Assembly (NCBI RefSeq): GCF_019399895.1
Contig: NC_091868.1
Location: 8,495,593 to 8,559,592 of the forward strand
Origin: Cardiocondyla obscurior
Lineage: Eukaryota > Arthropoda > Insecta > Hymenoptera > Formicidae
DNA length: 64,000 nucleotides
Reading direction: 5' to 3'
The stretch's first letter is position 1; every line of letters begins with the position of its first letter. Below the pieces are notes generated by a model. It was not told the origin of the DNA, made no database searches, and saw only the letters and a list, made by a program, of their open reading frames with translations. This document shows, one piece after another, positions 23,049-37,600 of this stretch. The position numbers and the translations under genes were made by a program.

Positions 23049-26000
23049 GCCCGCCATGAGAAACCGTTTGTCTGTTTTAGCCGGTTCCAAATGAAATTTT
23101 AACGTGGAGAAAAGACAGAGCTGTGTTTACCGAACTTTAACGAGTTTAATTCAATTTAATTTACCTGCCTATGACCGCGCCATCATAATCCTCCCTAAAC
23201 AATTAAAAAGAGAAAAAGAAAAAAAAAACATGCTGTTCGTAATATCGTCGTAAAGTCGCGTGGAAATTAGACTACGCACGTCACACGTTGTCGCACATAG
23301 GTGGGAACTAAGAATTAGAGATACGGAAAGGTCCCTCTAATCCCTCGCGGGCATCCGGGAGGCGGGAATCCGTGGTGGGCACCTGTGCAAACGAGTTTTC
23401 ACCGTAATACGAAACTCGAGATGGAACTGGATATGCGGAGCATATTACACACCTAGTACCTACTTTGTAATTGCGATATTCCTCCGTAGCCCGCAAGCAC
23501 GAAGACCGCATTCACGTGGAGCGAAATATGCATTATTGATCCAATATCCGTAGCAACCCGAATATACCTTAGGATGCCCGTAGATCACCACACGTGGTGA
23601 TTTTTCTATTTTTTTATTATTCAACGAAACACCTGATTTCCACGCGGCGAGCGTCGCGCGTCGCCGCTGAACGTGAACCGAAGGCCCTTACGATTATCCG
23701 TCGAAAAATATATGTCTCATAGTCACGGCAGAAATAATCGAAATATGCAACATGCGTAACAAAAAGAAAAAAAAAAAGGCGACCGCGCTAACGCAACGAT
23801 CTTAGAAAATCATTTCTATCCTAGTGAACGTTCGATCTTTTAATTTTCTCTTTTATTTTTCGCGCAATCTTCCGCGCAACTGTCCGCAGAAAAATACCGC
23901 GGAGTTTTAAGAATGTAAAATTATGGAAGCGCAAGTGATATTGTTTTTGAAATTCCGTATATTTTAAACCATCGCGTTATCTTTCAAACGCGAGTAAAGG
24001 TTCACGTTCGATGATACGGCGGGGACCCGTGCCAGCGGTGAGGAAAACTCGTGCGTTATTCCCTCGCATCCCTCTTTATCTCATTCGTTTTAATAGCCAC
24101 ATTTCTATTCCCCTCGATTGTTCGAGTACTGCGGCGTGATTCACCCCGATATCAGGCTAGGAGCGTTCGCTATTATTGCATAGCATCGCAAAATGTCAGA
24201 CAGCGTTATGGCCACCAGTGGGTGGACGCGAAACAGTTTTCATGCAGAGAGCGTGATAAAAACCCGACTGCGAGACGGAACCCTCTGCGGCTGAATCTCG
24301 GGGATGACAATTCTTTCCTCCACCCCTCCTTTCATTTCGCGCTGCTCCCCGTGGAGTACCCGTGGACTAGTCGTCTCGAGGAAATACTTCGAACGACCAT
24401 CCATCTTCCTGGTAACTGTTTCTGACATATTGCAGGAAATTTTAATGACATTTCTTTCAGCGGTACATATGATACACAAATAAACCGTGAAATCCCTTTC
24501 CTCGAAAATACAGCTTTACTTAAAAGAAGAAAAGAAAAAAAGAAAAAAAAAAGAAAAAATAAAAAAAAAATAGAAATTTTTTTTTATTAAATTTTTGCGG
24601 TATCTCGATTTATTCTGAGCGTAGAATTAATCCTTTCCGAATTGCATTCCGGCCTCGTCTCGTATTTGTGTATACATGTCCCGAGCATCTCCGTTTTAAA
24701 GACGTGCCCGTTAAATACGCGTTAAACACGTCTTAATTCGCTCTGCGTTGCGTTTCGTGCGCGAAAACATTTTCAGACCCGAGAACATTTCGCAGCGATT
24801 AGTAATTCGCGAATTCGAGACCGCCGGCGTAAATCAGATCGGCGAATTTATAACTTTGAGCGTACTCGACGGAATCAAGCGGCGCGCAGCGCCGCTTCTC
24901 CCTGGGTGAGTCCGCACGTGCGGTGGGATATATCGCGACGTTTATTCGCACCGATACGAAACTGCGAACGTTCCATCGACGTGGAACTTGTTAAAATAGA
25001 CACGCAAAGACGAGCTTTTTCCCCCTTCTTCGGGCAAAAGGGAGAGGATTACGTTCACGACCGGCCGATCGTCCGTCCGTCTCCGTCGTACTCTCGTTAA
25101 GGGGTCGATCGATCCGTCATTTTCAGATCGATCCAGCCGATAAAAAGAACGCGCTCGAAGGGATGACGGAAGGCCGAGGGTGAGCGAGGCTGTGAAACCG
25201 GGTGCGAGACCACCGTGTAATTTGTCGCCGGGGTTACCCCCGTCTCGCTGCTGGATCTTCATTCGATTTTCTCATTATCACGCCCGAGGGATAGAACCAG
25301 ACGGATAAGACCGCGGGGGCATGCCTCGCACTCGCTAAAAATCTCGCCGGTATTTAATAGCTTAAAGAATACGACAGTTAGTGACAAATTACATCGCGGG
25401 GCAACGTATTAATTAACGCGCGGCGTACAACGTCCCGAGATCGAAGACGAATCACCACCGTTCGTCCAATCGCGCGTAAAATGCAGAATCCGCAAGCTAC
25501 AGCTGCCAATTAAAGCATGTTAACGCGCATCGTGCCGGTGAAATCACGACGGTAGAAATCGATTATCGACAGCCTCGTCTCCCAGACAAAGAGATATTTC
25601 AATATCCCGATGTCTCACGGCTCAATACCTATCCGCTTTCGGCTCCGTAATAATGACAAAATTTCCATATCGCCGTCGCGGAATCTGACTCGTCGAATTA
25701 ACTTCTTATCGCGGCCGAACCGCATTCAGCGACTTGTTAAGTGTCGCTAAAATTAAGATCGCGGCCGATTAGGGTTAAAGCTCTCGCTTTATCTCGCGGC
25801 AGTTAATTGGACTTCGTAAACTCGGCGCGGCACGAAGGTGCGCCTGCATTAGCATTTTGAAGAGTTCGAGCGATTAGCGAGAAGACGGGAGGCAGATCGA
25901 GAACGTTGTGCCAATAACGCGTGTACGAAGACAATGAAATGCCGAGTATCGTATATATCGTTATTCGCGAACTGTGCCACGAGCGCTCTTAAAAGTAACC

Positions 26001-29000
26001 GCCAATTTTTACGAGCGAACGAATGCGGACGCGACTCGCGAATAATACAAAAGAAAACTCGAAGCCGGAGAAACCGTCGAACTTATTATCTTCCACGCGC
26101 TTTACGGACTTGCGCTGGATCAGGAAATTTTCTAGGTCGCAATCATTTCTAACAAGACGTGGGTTATGCGAGCGAATATTAGACGTATCGGCGAGCTTTG
26201 GAATTTATGGCACGTAACAATATCTTTCGTTAACCGAAACGGGAACTTTAAGCATCGCGCCGTTCGACAGCGCGAAAATAACAAGTCAATTTAAATTTAC
26301 GTAACAAATAGGAGGATGTGTTTCACGTCGGATATCAATAGTTCGAGATAAGCATCCCCTGTGCGTAATAATTGAAGCTGCTCGGTCAGTAGTTTCAGAT
26401 TATTTGGTATTTACGATCGTTTAATTAACGTTCCTGAAATTCTTCGTTAATGGCAAAAACGCGACCACGTGTGGGCGGAACCTTATCGAACAGTATTACC
26501 GTTCGCGATATTTCGCGATCGTCCATCACCGGGAAGATAAGTATAGAGCTGGTCTCCGTAACAATACAGTTTTTAAGACCCTCGACGCGGCGCGGGCTTA
26601 AACAGGCCCTTTAAAATTATAATCTCGCCCAAATGCAAGCTTAATGAGGCATCGCGCACGAAATTTGATACGTAAGACCTCATAATACGTAGTGATATAA
26701 CCGCAAACGGCGGCTCCGGCTCGAGAATTCCACCTGCTCCGCTCGTAATCTCTTTATCTCTTATCAAACTCCGGACGGAATTTGCATAATTTTAAAGTAA
26801 TCTCCCCCGATGTGGCAAAGCGCGGAGCTGTTACGAGCGCGTAACGACTCTCACATGACTCGAGGATCCTTCGTCGGTTAGTCAAACGGATCATTACGGC
26901 CGTTTGCGTTATCGGCACTATCTGGAGTACCGTACGCTTGCAAATCACGTGCGAACCTCGAAGCCGACGATGATGTGTGCCGATTAGACAGACGCCCCTG
27001 TCGCAAATAAAAGCCCACTCTGGGCCTTCGCAACCCTTTTCGCTCCCGTTGCCCTTCCGGCAAGGGCGTCTATTTTTACGAGGACCCACCCCATGCCCTC
27101 CCCGTCTATTCAGCCGGGCTCTAAGGTGATTTCAGAAACTACTTAACTCCGTCGGAAGCGGAGGCGATTTCCCATCGCCATTTCCGGCGGGCGATTCCGG
27201 AGATTTCTATTTGGAATTCAAAGCCCTTCGATCTTTTCAATTGCCCGGCAACCTACGGCGATGGCGCGATCAAATTTTAACCAAATTTTCCACACACAAA
27301 TCTGACACTTTCCTCCCCGATTGATCGGCTGATCTCCGGCGTTTCCTGGAATGCCCCCTTTTCATTTTCCCCCAGCGATATATCACTTAGCGCCGTGTTA
27401 CTTTCAAGGGCCGATCGATCGCACTTGAAAACCCTCGGCTGAGGGAAGTCGGACAGTTTCTCTCTCTCTCTCTTTCTTCCTTTCTTTCTTTCTCTCTTTC
27501 AAGGTTACACAAAGTGCGTGACCTTCTTTCAAAGACGAGCGCATGCTCCGTTTTACATATCGCTCGTGCTTCGCGCGCATGAAACTGCCATGAAATTATT
27601 TCGAACATAAATGTCGGACAGCCGCAATCCCGATCTTCGGCAATCTCGAGATTAAAATTACAATTCCTTTGGGTAACATAAAGCGAAAAAAGAAACGGGA
27701 AAAATTCCACCCTCTCGCAAAGAAAAAAAAAAAAAAAAGAAGAAGAAGGTACGATCGCCGTCTTCAAAGTTTCCATCGGTTTAATCTAAAAAAAAAAATT
27801 CCTTTTCCGCACAGGTTGTTCCTCTTGCTGCTCTCTCCCTATCGATTCCTTCCGATATATCGCGTCCATAAAAGATGAGAAGCGGCCAACGAACGATCGA
27901 ACCGCCATGTCGTATTTATGGGGGGATTTATTTGTACCCTGCTTCCTGAATAATTCCACGTACTTTTGAAGGTCAGTTGGCGATCGAACATTTCCAAGGA
28001 CTCGTTTTATTATTTACGGAACACCCGTGGGGCCAATGTAGAGCCTCTTGTAATTAGGCGCAGACAAGAGGGAAGTCCAGGCGCGCAGCTGCTCGGCAAA
28101 CGATATTAATTAAAATCCATTAACGAAGTCAGCTGTCGCTAACTGGCGCGCAATATATTATAATGTCACTCTCAGCCAAGATATATGTCAAAATTGGAGG
28201 CAGCGGCGATCCACTCTTCAATTTATCTCGTAGTACAAAGGGATAAGAGATCGCCTATGATCGGCGGCAGGCTTGTCTCATTTCTCTCTCTCTCTTTCGC
28301 TCTATATCATTTTTTTCTCTCTTTTAACGAACACTTGTTCCGTGACAAACTTGAATTGGCGAAGGCGTAGTATGTGATAGACCGTACCAGCGACTCCGCA
28401 AACGGGGGTACCGTGCCCACGAGATATTTACCCCGGATTTCACGTGCTGCCGTTATCGTTCTCGACCCGGTCGTTTCCCGATCCGCTATTCCGGGAACGA
28501 AAATAAAGAGGCCACTTCGCTAAAATAATCATTGCGTAGATCGAACGAAGAACCCCGGCGAAGCCTCGCGGGATTATTTCGGTCCTTGTCGTGAATTAAT
28601 AATATAACGTAATTTACGCCCGGATTCTCTAATGCGAATTACTTCGTGGCGCTGTCGCGTAAGAAGGTGAAATATTAAGCCGCGTCAGATGTCAGTTTCG
28701 TTTAACGAACGTCAGTTTATATATGTATATATAGATATATATATCCGGTTCATCAGGTCGAATCGACGGAGATTTATGATGAATAATATGCGCGTCCACT
28801 ACGGTTTACTTCGCGCGTTTACGTCCGCTTTCCAGTATCTAAATCTTCATCTTTTCGTTGCCACACTTCTCGAGGAAAAAACGGAGCAAAAGTGAAGACA
28901 ACGCGCACAATTGCGCAACAAAGTGCTCCACTTCATCGGGGTAATAGTTTGCCACAAAGGTCGGAAGGAAGAGCACTTCTCGAATAAAAAAAGAAAAGTA

Positions 29001-32000
29001 AAGAAAAAGAAAGAGGCACAAACAGGCGTGGATACATAAGAGATCGATTGACAAACGGTGAACGCCTATTTGCAGTCGGATAATACCGGGCAGTCACGGA
29101 CGGATATATCATTCTTTATTTTCCTCCTCTTCTGCCGCCCTCGTATTTTCTAACTACGGCCATTATCAGGATTTATTTTCGCTTTCGCGTTCTAAAGGAT
29201 TTCCATGCAGTTCAAATCGCATGATACGTTAATATAAAGAACACCGTCTATAAATATTTGTTACGAACAATTACTCTCGAGCGCGGAGAGACGACGATGG
29301 AGTGAAGTCGCGGATCACGTGAGGGACAAGAGGAAAAATCCGGCGGCCTTAACCGTATAATAAAAAAAAAAAAAAAAAAGAGAGAGAGAGAAAGAAAGAA
29401 AAAAAAAAGTTACGCGAGCAAAGGGGGTCACCGTTTCTTTTCAAGTCGTGCCAATATACCCTTGCCGAGTAAATTGCCCGCGCTTCACTCTCGCGAACAG
29501 TTACCGCCGGCGGATACAGGGAGATATGGCCACTTCGGTCAAAATTAAATGAGAAGCAACAGTTGCCGCCAGATACGCAGATGCAGCTTAATACGAAACA
29601 GAAATATTACGCGGCGCTGTACCGTAGCAACGAAACAAAGTTAAAATAAGTTTACCGGAGACACCTCGGAATTTTTTATCTGATAAAAAAAATATTTTTT
29701 TAATATACAAGTATCAGTTTCTTTTTATAAAAACCATTTTTCGTCCCCCATGAAATTTTGTTAGCTCAATGACCAACGTATGCCTCGCAGAAAAAAAACG
29801 ATTCCGCGAACAACGTCGTTTTAAAATAAGCCATATAGTTAACGAAACTCGTTTCCCTCTAATAAGTTTAGCCGACATTCATTCTAATAATGATAAACCG
29901 ACATAAGTTTCCGTTATCGTCGCCGTTGAATCAGCGGCGAACCTGACGTATCGCGAGTTTAAAAAACGGTCAGTTTTTCCTCCGAAGAATTTTGCTCGTA
30001 CAGCGGAAATCCGCACGTTTCCCCGCTTTCAACGACGGGGGGGTTAAAACGCAGATTCACGGACATAACGGACCTTATGAAAGGATATGAAATATATTGC
30101 GAGGCTTCGTCTGGGCTGCCATGTGTCACATTCGCGTTGCGGTTTACCATCTTTTACCGCAGGGGACGTGTATCGAACCGAATGGTTGTCAACTAAATTG
30201 GGACACGCTCGGTAATCCACACGTCCACCCTCGTTATCGAAGAATCATTAAGTCTCGGTAACGGTGATTGCGTTTGGATATCACGAAACCGCCGTAACGC
30301 CAAGTCCGCCGAGGATCGCCCGATAAATTAAATAATTTACGTCGCGATACGCGTCACGTATTATATCGCCAGATCGACGGGAAGGGCGTCGTAAATCTGT
30401 TTATTATATACGTTATTTTAAAAGGCAAGCTAGATCGTTACGCGTTCTCTCTGCGTCCCCGAGTCTTAAACGGGGAAAAACGAGCCACGGGAAATTCCGA
30501 GATGCGCGAGTGCTTTAAGAGTTATCGATCGACGTAGGATCCTCCGAACTGGTTCAGTCGACGCGACGTGCAAAGTGTATCATGCAACAAGTACCCAGCG
30601 ATAAGTGATAGCTCACCGAAGGCACCACAGTTCGGATCTTCACAAGAAACGGTCCCGCGGGAGTCTGGTCTCGTTTGCGCGAACCGCCAGCGCAACAAGT
30701 TACCTGAAACCACCGGTTCTGTAAAACCGACTTTACCAATCAAATTAATACGGCCTGGCCGATAAATCGATTTTAAAGATTTCTGAAAAAAAGTTTACCC
30801 GTTCCGGGCTCATCGTACGGAGAGCGAAATCAGAAAAAAAAAAATCTTAATTGCTCGCGATGGGGGATGCAAATAAAAGTAAAATTGTTACTATCAACCC
30901 CGCTGCATAAGTACAACTGACAGGTTAATTTATCACGAAACGACAGGGGGAGGGAGTCGGGATTAATGGCGATGTGGCGAACCTACGGTAGCGTCGCGTG
31001 CGCATGAATTATGGGAGATTCTCGTACAAAATTCGCGGTCAGTAGGGCACGAAAAAAAGAATAGGAGGAAGGTCGAACGGTAACGTCGATGCACGTGTAC
31101 CCGCGGCTCGCGTGATACCGGGAGCAGTACAGGTGGTTTTACAGGGGAGCCGGGCGAAAAGCGGACAAAAGGAATGAGTGGAGGAGGGTCGATATCGATT
31201 GCCTCGCGATATCCAGCCGTGTCATAAAAAGAAACGTCCTTTTTCGAAATGCGCCCTATTCAAACGCGAGCCTTTAGAAATTTTCTGTGAAACGCGATTA
31301 TCTGCCGTGATGGGTTCGTTATTCCTGAATAAGAATAGTCCCCCTGTCGCAAAGCACCGTCGTACGAACCGTCGCGAACGGACGACCGGGCCGATGGATC
31401 GCGTTATAGGCAGCCCGAGACCTGCAGGGGAAGAGCCGCACTTGAGTAATAAAGTTGCGGGGACCACAATCGATCACTAAGCAACACGCGATTATGCATT
31501 CACGGGAATTTATTATTCCGTCGCGAATGCCTCACCCTCGCGGATTACCTCCCTCGCTCATCCACGCCCATTAATCATCAAACGGGAGAAACTTCCGGAT
31601 CGTTCCGCGTCAAGCTGACCGACAAATTAAAACTCGATCACTAGTTTAGAAAACTCGGGGACGCACGCTGCGCGACACGCGCACGCTTATTAATAGCATT
31701 TCACTCTTTAATGGCATTTCCAAATTAGCATCTTTATAGCTATTTATGGCTTAACTATATCTCGCGACAGATATATCTCAGTGAAAAATGGCACGAGCCT
31801 TAAAACGATACGAAACAAAGATTTATCCGTTTGCCTTACGATAATAGATTTTCTTTTAAGACGACACTTTAACCCTTTAGACATCATCCAAATTAAAATT
31901 AATGATAAATAAAAACGCCGGAGGAGAGGGAGGAAAAAAAGAAGCGTGGAACGCGGATTTTAAAAAATTGAAGCGAACTTCTGGCGAAGATGTAAGATCT

Positions 32001-32475
32001 GCAATCTCAGCTTAGTAATTTATTAAAAAATCGATATAGAACTTTCTAAAGATAAGAATCCAATATAACCTCGTCTTCTTGACTTGTATAATCTATTAAG
32101 AAGCCGTCGGAAGCGAGAAATGTTCTTCTCACTATCGCATTTTTCGAATAAGATTATTATTTCAATTTCTTATTAAAACGCCTACTTCAGATTTATTATT
32201 TTTATCCCGAAGCGTTTGATACTCACGCGAGAACGTAATGTAATGATGTACCGGAAATACAACCGATAGCGGATATTCGATAAAATCGTGTAAATACCTA
32301 TGTAACACGTGCAATCACGTATGTGGGATCGCGTGGTGGAATTCTGAATGAAATTCTCCGCTCGCCCATATTTGCAGGATCGATTTGCGTTGTATACGAA
32401 AGGACGGCGGTTTATGAAGACGAGATTTTATCGGAATTTCGGATTTTAATGGGATTACTTGCATTCTGTTGCAGC

Positions 32476-32512
32476 TAGTTATGCAGTAACCGACAAATTT
32501 ACTGCATAACTA
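32476..32512. repeat. perfect 14 bp inverted repeat with a short loop
   Basis: TAGTTATGCAGTAA at 32476-32489 and TTACTGCATAACTA at 32499-32512 are exact reverse complements separated by 9 nt. It sits in otherwise featureless DNA and stands out as the cleanest small palindrome of the 16-33 kb stretch. Confidence 0.8.
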
Positions 32513-34469
32513 TTTCGGGATAAAGCGAACGATATCGGTTCAGCGGCAGCTTGAGATTTATAAATGTCAACTGCTATTTTAATTTTTCCGTCAAGTATGC
32601 GTAGCAATATCGCTGCGAGAGATTTATATTTTACTGAGTCGACGATACATGAATTATTATTTAATTATTATTGTCAGAAGGAATAAGAAAATTTAATTCA
32701 ATTTCGTCCGGCGATGCCGGGACATTTTCACCGATTTGTACCACGGCGCTTTATCATTCGGGTCCCGAATTTAAATTGTAGGCTAGCAACTATTAATAAT
32801 CGACGCTGTAAAATTCAACAACGAGCAATCGAGGTCGGGCTCTTCCCTTCGCCGCGAGACGAAGGCGGGCTCCGCGTGCAATTGGAGCTCCCGCATCTCG
32901 CAAATCATATCGACATAGTCATCAGCTGAGAGATACGCTAATGGTCGATAATGGAACTGCCGCGACACTGTCGAAATTAAATTACGCCACCCAGCAGCTG
33001 CTTGTTGCTGCGATTCGCAAAACAATATGCGACGGAAAGTTTTCCGTCGATTCTCCCCGTCATTAAACGCCGATCCTACTTTCACCGCAAATTCCCCCGT
33101 ATTTCAGTTCCGAAAGGCGCGCTATTATCCCGAGTGAAAATTAATTTTCACCGTTACCTAATAATTAGCTGGCCAATTCGTGGTTCATCTCGCGGCTGTC
33201 CAGCAAAATTTATCTAAACGTTTTTCGTCGCGTGCTAGTATTCTGCTGCGTCCTGACCTACCTAACACGTGCTCGACTGCCCAGACTGCTGGTCGCCGGG
33301 CCCGCCGATCGCCGCGGTAGTGTGAGTGCGTGCGTGTGTCAACATCTGGCCGGCAGACCTCGCGTTCTAAGTTCGCGAAGTGGAGGACGCGCGGGCGGTG
33401 GGTGGCGAGAACGGGTTTGCCCGGCGAATTCGGCAGTCGAGCGAACGTTGCGTACAATCAGAACAAAACAGTAAACAAGTACGCGGCGAAAAACTTTTAG
33501 ACATCTATTTAAATACACGGTCCGCGCTGGACAACGACTAGACGACCGATACCAGACAGATTTTGTTAAGCACCAAGCTAGTCTTCTAGTTAAGAAATAT
33601 ATTTAATCTGCGCGATCTAACTACTGCAAAAATTAAATTAGCTATGTAGATAAATTTCCGCTTCGGGTATGTTGCATAAAATACAATTTTTTTTTTCCGC
33701 ACGATCGCACGGGATGCATATAATACATTTTGTGGTATTAAAAAATTTCAAGAGTCGAAGATCGGCGAAGTTGCTCAACGTTGAACGGCGAAGTGGAAAA
33801 ATCATTACGATAAATTCCAGATAAGATCCGTATAATTGTCCTTGCGCGTGGAAATCAAGTTTCTATATCCACTTTTTTTTTTTTAAAGCCAAAAGATTGC
33901 TATCAACGTCACCGCAACTGCACACAAGTCGTTCAACGAGAGCATATGACCTTTTGCGTGTCCACGACGTCCTTGGCTATCTTAATTTAACGTTACATGT
34001 CGATATCTATATGATATTACAATGCTAATGCTAATGACAGGTAAGCTGAAGCGTACCGTTGAAGATAATATCGTTTATAATATATGCTTGCTGCAAATAC
34101 GAGGTTTGCTTGATATCGCTTCTTACGATATGCGAGCTACGTTTTCAATGAAACTGTAAAATAATGACTAAGTAGCTTTGCTGCAGGCAAATATGTTCGA
34201 AAGCAATATAAATGAATTATTTATTATCGCGACAGTTATATTAATAAAAAGATATTCAGTCGCGTTAATATTCCGACATTACGTTACTTTCGAAATTATT
34301 AACTTCACCTTTATTTTTATTAAAATAAGAAGCCCATAGTTTTTTAATAAATAATTTTCAAGAAAAGCTGATACTTTTAATCTAATTAGAATTATATTAA
34401 GGAATAAATAATTTTTTATGTCTGTAAATGTTATTAAAAATATGCAATTTAAAGAACAATCTTTCAGAT

Positions 34470-34627
34470 TTTTCAGGCAGAATTATGACATCGCAAAGGC
34501 GGATCCAAAGACCCAACGAAATCGACAAATTCACCTGAATTCGATTCTTTTCTTCGCCTAGAAAGAAATCCCAAGCGGAAAAAAAGGGGGAAAAAAAAAT
34601 TAAAGCACATAGGGAGGAAGAGGAGGA
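34470..34627 (+). other. 5' untranslated exon of the GPCR gene with an upstream ORF
   Basis: A tttttcag acceptor near 34476 precedes this leader. It contains an ATG frame of 17 codons (MTSQRRIQRPNEIDKFT) that stops before the GPCR start. The acceptor implies at least one more leader exon upstream, perhaps in the CpG-rich segment at 33.2-33.5 kb. Confidence 0.4.
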
Positions 34628-37600
34628 ATGGGCCCTTGGGCCGTTGGAGTACCTGTCGTGTCAACTCTGGGTCTTCTCTTGAATGGGTTTATTCTCCTCG
34701 TCGGTCTCGGTCTTAGCAAACAGGTGAAGTAACGATCCAACTTTTATACCGTCTCTTTATCTTTCTACTTCGATGTATTTCCTAATCGTACGCTCTCTCA
34801 TTTGACGGCCGTTTCTTATAAATGCATCGCAAGCTTTGTTCCTCGCTCTCGAAAGCGGAAAAATATTGGGAGACGGAGAGAACGAGCCTCTCAGATAATT
34901 CAGAATCTTAAACGGCGAAGCTGTGGGGACGCCGCGCGCCGGCATAATTGTCCTACAGTGGCTTGTTAAAAGTTTAAATTACACGATCTCGTCGGGCATT
35001 GAGACCTCGCGTCGCGGAAAGTCGGGATAACGACGAGATCGAATTAGCCGGCGCTTTACGCCACAATGCCCGTAGACGCAGCAACAGCAGGCGGCGAATA
35101 CTTTGCTGCTGATCCACCTGGGCGCCGTGGAAGCGGCGGTGTGCGTGATCTTGGTGATCTTCGCAATCGGTTTGTGGCCGGACGCATATGCGTGGTGCGT
35201 CGTTCACGGATTTCTGGTGACGTTGTTACACCCGGTCGCCCTGTGGACCGTCACCGGACTAAACTGCGACAGGTAATTCTCACGCGCTCTGTCTCACCCG
35301 ACACCGGCATTCGATATTCAAATGCAAAAAAAAAAAAAAAAAAAAAAAAAACATATTGAATGCAAATCGAAGACTTCTGAATAAAGATTAGTTTCCTGTT
35401 TAATTCATAACGAAGCGTACAACAATGCATCTGAGTTTTCAATAAATGATCGCTCAATGCGCCGGGACGTGTAAATGCAAAAATTTTCCCCGCTATAATC
35501 ATTGCGCAATCAATCACTCGTATTTCACGCGACGTGCATTCGAAATGCGTGCTTTTTGATCGACGTATGACGATTAAATTATATTGAAAGAAATACTAAC
35601 GAGAGATGCTTATTGCGTTGACGATTATTCTAAATATTTTATTATTCAGATGTAAGTGACGTGGAGTATTTTTTTTTTTTTTTTTTTTTTACAACGCATT
35701 CACGGTGAATTACTATATTAAAGAAAAATTCCGATAAAAAGAAGAACGTCATTGTCACTTGAGTAGACCGGGAACGAAGAGCTTGAGAGAACCGAAGCAG
35801 TTCCTCTTACGAAAACTTTCGATAAAAATCTAGATATACGACACGGAGTGATATGAACGAGGCCTCGGTTTTCATCTGACACAAAAGGCTACGAGATACC
35901 TGATATAGGATGTCAAATAAGAATTTCGCAGACTTAAACAATATCGCCGTAGTTGTCAGATAATATGATACGCTCGTTCGATATTATAGTCTGCATTCAA
36001 GAACCGCCTCGTCCTTCCGTTTCTACTTGTTGCTCACCCCTTTGGCCGCAAACTCGCGTCAAGAGCCACCCAATTTCTGAGATACGAACGGATCTTAAAT
36101 CGCGTCGACTGGAAATAATTTTGTTCATTTATTCGACGTAAACATTATACTCGAGTAACGTCGTTTGAATGATGGTTTGCGAAAATTCTGTCAAGATTTC
36201 GTATTCCACTTTCCGTACGCGAAATCCCCCGTGAGTTTTCTCTCTCGCGCGGAAACCTTTTAAGAAAATACGGAAGACGCGCCCGAGAATGCGGAAAAAC
36301 TTATCTCTCCTACGTCTCCTCTGCAAAAGGCACCGCCAAGCCCGACTGTGGCTCGATCGACCACGGAATATTTTATTCAGCAGTTTAAACAGATTTCAGC
36401 CACCTCGTTTTTTTTTTTCACTACTTCGCGGCTCAGCATCCGGAATTTCCTTGCCGCGGAGAAGCGTCGCGTGAAATATTTCACGCCCACGGCGACGACG
36501 TCTCCCATGACCGCCGCGTATCGTTCAATTCGATTAAGTGACAAGCCGGAACTAACAAGTTCGTTTGGAATCGCTAAACTTAAACGTTCGGTCGAGCGTG
36601 AAACGAGCCATCCCCGCGCCAGCGTCTAAATTATAACTCGTAGATTTCCACCAGCCATGCCTCGCAATTACTCTATGCAGGTATTACGCGATCGCTGCAC
36701 CGTTACACTACACCGCCTTGGTCTCTCCGCGCCGCGTGATCGTCGGGTTGGCTGCCTCTTGGACGGGAGCTCTACTCCTTTGCCTGCCACCGTTCTCGGG
36801 TCTGGTGCCACCTTATAGGTTTGTATATACGTGTTACACCATTAACCACCACACCGATGAACCCGGCCCATCGCATTTTCACGACATTTGCTCCCCACGT
36901 TCTGCGACATTGCCTTCGCAATTGCTGCATTTTCTCGCATAATGAACGAGACACAATTTACTCCATTTCTTCGCCGAAGCTGTTTCACGTCGCATAAAGG
37001 CACGCGTTTGCAAAACAATTTCCGCACCAGCTTCTCGCGTACGCGCGCCCAAGAGACTTTCTCATTCAGCGCGTAGCTTTTGTCGGCGGCGAGTCATTTA
37101 AGTTTAAACGGAAACGGGTGTTGCTAGCAATACAAGCGAACCGTTCCATCTCGAACACCCCCGCTTCATTTTTCTCCCGTTCGCGCATTTAACATGAATA
37201 ACGGCGGCATACGCCTGCCACGTACCGCGGCGAGGATTCGCGCTCCTTTTTAATTAACCGACTCTCGTCTCTGATTTTTCTTTCAACATCTCTACGTCGA
37301 TCAGTTATAACGAAGACTTGAACTGCTGCGCCCCGGACTTCGGGAACGACGATTGGGGATCCGCCGCGACCCTCTACGGTGCCGTTTACGCCATCCTGGG
37401 CCTAGGACTGCCGGCCATCCTCGTGACGGTCTGCAATTTGCGCGTGCTGGGTATAGCGCGGTATCACCGTCACCGCATCGCCAGCGCGATCTACGAAGTC
37501 ACCTTGAGCGCCCAAGTGACCATCACCCATCAACGAAATCCATTTTTCGTGCCAACCGTCACCGCGCCCTCCGCTGGTGGACCACCGCGTTTTCACAGTG

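Larger units (their letters stand above)
16149..33200. other. about 17 kb without a supportable gene
   Basis: CpG-rich, moderately GC-rich DNA with homopolymer runs (A at 17176-17197, 27721-27738 and 29368-29386; C at 20838-20847). Reading frames are short, mostly lack an ATG, and are Arg/Ser-rich as expected from CG-rich sequence. Exceptions worth noting are the frame at 17258 and the hairpin at 32476, listed separately. It may be a long 5' intron or regulatory landscape of the GPCR downstream or of the spliced unit upstream; nothing in the sequence decides this. Confidence 0.5.

Noticed and set aside
27387..27776. 129-residue minus-strand frame
   Set aside because: Phe and Glu/Arg runs come from poly-A and CT repeats; no domain or splice evidence.
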